Assembly (NCBI GenBank): GCA_964368815.1 | Contig: CAYJDA010000006.1 | Coordinates: 1-64,000 of the forward strand | DNA from: CAYJBH01 sp964368815 | GTDB taxonomy: Bacteria > Bacillota > Clostridia > Oscillospirales > Ruminococcaceae | DNA: 64,000 bases | Direction: 5' to 3' | Shown here: piece by piece, positions 62,072-64,000 of the stretch | Numbering within the stretch: position 1 is the first letter of the stretch | Layout of the letters: each line of letters opens with the position of its first letter | Position numbers and translations under genes: made by a program | The notes under the pieces: generated by a model | What the model was told of the DNA's origin: nothing | The model's input: only the letters and a program-made list of their open reading frames with translations | The model's database searches: none

Positions 62072-63079
62072 TTATATTTCGGATAGCTTAACCGGTCGTT
62101 TTTCTTCAACCGATTTTTTTGCCGCAAGTCCTATCAAAACTTCCTGCAGGCCGTCTTCCTGATTAACGCTAACTTCGCTGTCGGTAACAACTGCATTAAC
62201 AAACTGCGTAACCTCCAGTGCATATGCTTGCATATATCTCTCAAGGAAGAAAAAGAGAGGCTTAGGTGCATTTTCACCATCTTTATTAAATGAGTGGATT
62301 AATGCAGGGGTCTCATTTTCTATAGCCGCCATGCCGCCGCTACCAAAAACTTCTGCCCTCTGGTCGTATCCATATACTGCTTTTCGTGAATTATCAATAA
62401 CGCAGAGTGCGCCGTTTGACATCTTTAGGCTGATAATAGCGGTGTCAACATCGCCTGCTTTTCCGATTTCGGGGTCAACCAGAACAGCCGATTGAACATA
62501 AACCTCCTCAACCTCAGCGCCGGTAAGGTAGCGAGCCATATCAAAATCGTGGATAGTCATGTCTAAAAACATTCCGCCCGATACGGCTATGTAAGCAGGG
62601 TTTGGAGGTTCAGGGTCACGAGAGGTTATTTTAACGATATGTACATCGCCAATTTCACCATTTACCACCTTTTCACGAAGTGCCATAAAGTTGCGGTCGA
62701 AACGGCGGTTAAAGCCTACCTGATATTTTAGGTTTTTGCCCTCTAATGCATCCTTAACCTGCTGTATTTTAGCAATATCGTGGTCGATTGGTTTTTCGCA
62801 AAACACGTGCTTTCCTGCGTTTATCGCCTCGATGGATATAGGGGAATGTGTATCGGTAGACGAACAGATTAAAACCGCATCTATCGAGCTGTCTTCAATT
62901 ATTTTTTTATGGTCTTTATAACAGTTTGTTATGCCCATGGAGAGCGCCCACTCCTCGGTTAACGGGGTTAAAAACGGATCGGCAATCGCAGTTACTTTTG
63001 CGTTTTTAACATAGTTAGCAATACTCTCAGCGTGAACCTTGCCGATTCGACCAGCACCTATAATTCCAATATTTAACAT
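62072..63079 (-). CDS. iolG: Inositol 2-dehydrogenase (Gfo/Idh/MocA family)
   Basis: The 335-residue NAD-dependent enzyme has an N-terminal Rossmann motif IGIIGAGRIGKVHAE, CEKPIDHD with the catalytic-region Lys, and SGGMFLDMTIHDFDMARYL, which holds the Asp/His of inositol dehydrogenases. It oxidises myo-inositol to scyllo-inosose, the first step of the pathway. Confidence 0.92.
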   Translation of the reverse strand: MLNIGIIGAGRIGKVHAESIANYVKNAKVTAIADPFLTPLTEEWALSMGITNCYKDHKKIIEDSSIDAVLICSSTDTHSPISIEAINAGKHVFCEKPIDHDIAKIQQVKDALEGKNLKYQVGFNRRFDRNFMALREKVVNGEIGDVHIVKITSRDPEPPNPAYIAVSGGMFLDMTIHDFDMARYLTGAEVEEVYVQSAVLVDPEIGKAGDVDTAIISLKMSNGALCVIDNSRKAVYGYDQRAEVFGSGGMAAIENETPALIHSFNKDGENAPKPLFFFLERYMQAYALEVTQFVNAVVTDSEVSVNQEDGLQEVLIGLAAKKSVEEKRPVKLSEI

Positions 63080-63092
63080 TGTTTCTCCTTTA

Positions 63093-63980
63093 TTAAAGTC
63101 CTGTTTTTTCTTTTATATATGTTCTTGCTTTAATAGCATATTCCAGAGGGTTTGCAACGGCAGGGTCCTGTTCGGCTTCTACAACAAACCAACCGCTATA
63201 ATCCGAAAGTGATAGTTTTTCGAATACCGGCGCAAAATCGATGCTTCCATCGCCCGGCACGGTAAAAGTTCCGTTTCTAACACCCTGCAAAAAGCTTAGT
63301 TTTTTTGCCCTAACAATTTCTACTTGTTCGGGGCGAACATCCTTAAGATGAACATGCTTAATGCGTTTTGCATGTTTGTTTAAAACCGACATTTCATCTA
63401 TTCCCGCATAAACAAGATGCCCTGTGTCGTAAAGAAGTGATACAAGTGCAGGGTCGGTGTTTTCCATCAGCTTGTCGATTTCATCCTCGGTTTGAACAAC
63501 TGTTCCCATATGATGATGAAAGGTGAGTGTAATACCGTATTCAAGGGCGATTTCGCCAAGCTTGTTAAGGCCATCGCACAGCAGTTTCCATTCCTCGGCG
63601 TTCATAACATATTTTTCAAACAAAACAGGCTTGTCGGTTCCCTGTATGCTGTGGCTTTGTTCCGAAACGCCTATAACCTTGGCTCCCATTTCACGCATAA
63701 ATTCCATGGTTGAACGAAAATCTTTTTCCGTTTCATTAAAAGGTTTTGAGATTAAAAAGGTAGAAAACCAGCGATTGCAGATTTCAAGTCCTCTTATGTT
63801 TAGTGCTTTTTTTAGTAGCTTGGTATCGGAAGGATATTTGTTACCCACCTCACAGCCGGAAAACCCGGCAAGAGCCATCTCGCTTACGCACTGCTCGAAG
63901 GTGTTTTCGCCACCGAGATCCGGCAGGTCGTCGTTAGTCCATCCGATAGGGGCTATAGCCAACTTTACATTATTAAACAT
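63093..63980 (-). CDS. iolE: Inosose dehydratase
   Basis: The 295-residue TIM-barrel protein of the xylose isomerase-like family starts VKLAIAPIGWTNDDLPDLGG, specific to IolE. It has metal-binding residues in LTFHHHMGTVVQ, LLYDTGHLVYAG and KHVHLKDVRP. It dehydrates scyllo-inosose, step 2. It is the first gene of the cluster seen here; further iol genes may lie beyond the window end. Confidence 0.93.
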   Translation of the reverse strand: MFNNVKLAIAPIGWTNDDLPDLGGENTFEQCVSEMALAGFSGCEVGNKYPSDTKLLKKALNIRGLEICNRWFSTFLISKPFNETEKDFRSTMEFMREMGAKVIGVSEQSHSIQGTDKPVLFEKYVMNAEEWKLLCDGLNKLGEIALEYGITLTFHHHMGTVVQTEDEIDKLMENTDPALVSLLYDTGHLVYAGIDEMSVLNKHAKRIKHVHLKDVRPEQVEIVRAKKLSFLQGVRNGTFTVPGDGSIDFAPVFEKLSLSDYSGWFVVEAEQDPAVANPLEYAIKARTYIKEKTGL

Positions 63981-64000
63981 TTTTAAACTCCTAATAAACT

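Overview
The window looks like a chromosomal stretch from an anaerobic Bacillota bacterium, most likely a gut-type Clostridia (Oscillospiraceae/Ruminococcaceae-like) and probably from a metagenome assembly. Reasons: moderate GC, strong AGGAGG-type ribosome sites, consensus TTGACA/TATAAT promoters, ferredoxin-dependent 2-oxoacid oxidoreductase, a rubredoxin fusion, MalEFG-type sugar ABC transporters, and a 100-N gap flanked by an identical 55-base sequence (a typical contig-join signature). No rRNA, tRNA, CRISPR array or prophage was seen. The assignment is inference; no database was searched.

Left part (0-17 kb). A RAYT-type Y1 transposase carries two REP hairpins inside its own reading frame. 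A minus-strand purine operon runs purE-purM-purN-purO-like-purH(AICARFT only)-purD-purL from one sigma-A promoter; the IMP cyclohydrolase step is done by an archaeal-type PurO protein instead of the N-terminal half of PurH. Divergent from it is a two-gene unit: a His-less HPr-like (Crh-like) protein and methylglyoxal synthase. Then come a conserved hypothetical, a gap region full of structured repeats, a membrane zinc-ribbon protein, a tandem-TPM-domain protein, luxS, a CBS/CorC-HlyC protein, a Nudix hydrolase and an SDR.

Middle (17-33 kb). A P-loop ATPase precedes a four-subunit 2-oxoacid:ferredoxin oxidoreductase. A SARP/BTAD regulator with a possible degenerate GGDEF tail lies upstream of a large secreted Pro-Thr-Glu/MBG-domain surface protein; four GAGACC boxes lie at the latter's promoter, in the register expected of SARP sites. 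Next are a flavin reductase/GHL6-like glycosidase/FGGY kinase operon, a NahK-like kinase, an aldo-keto reductase, a flavin reductase-rubredoxin fusion and an SGNH hydrolase.

Right part (33-64 kb) is sugar catabolism. A first ABC operon (binding protein, two permeases, membrane acyltransferase, DUF4965 protein) sits next to a GH2 glycosidase and an ArsR-type regulator. A second operon (ribokinase, binding protein, two permeases, two ADP-ribosylglycohydrolase-family enzymes) faces a LacI-ribokinase fusion regulator across a region with clustered palindromes; this is the best candidate for an undescribed system, plausibly uptake and cleavage of a ribosylated compound followed by ribose phosphorylation. 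A chemoreceptor, an MgtC-like protein and an inositol catabolic operon (iolE, iolG, iolA, DeoR regulator, small protein, PHP hydrolase) close the window.

A dispersed, structured element of about 85-105 nt (outer stem plus triloop hairpins with compensatory changes) occurs at least five times. Three copies begin shortly after a predicted transcription start, in the leader of the downstream gene.
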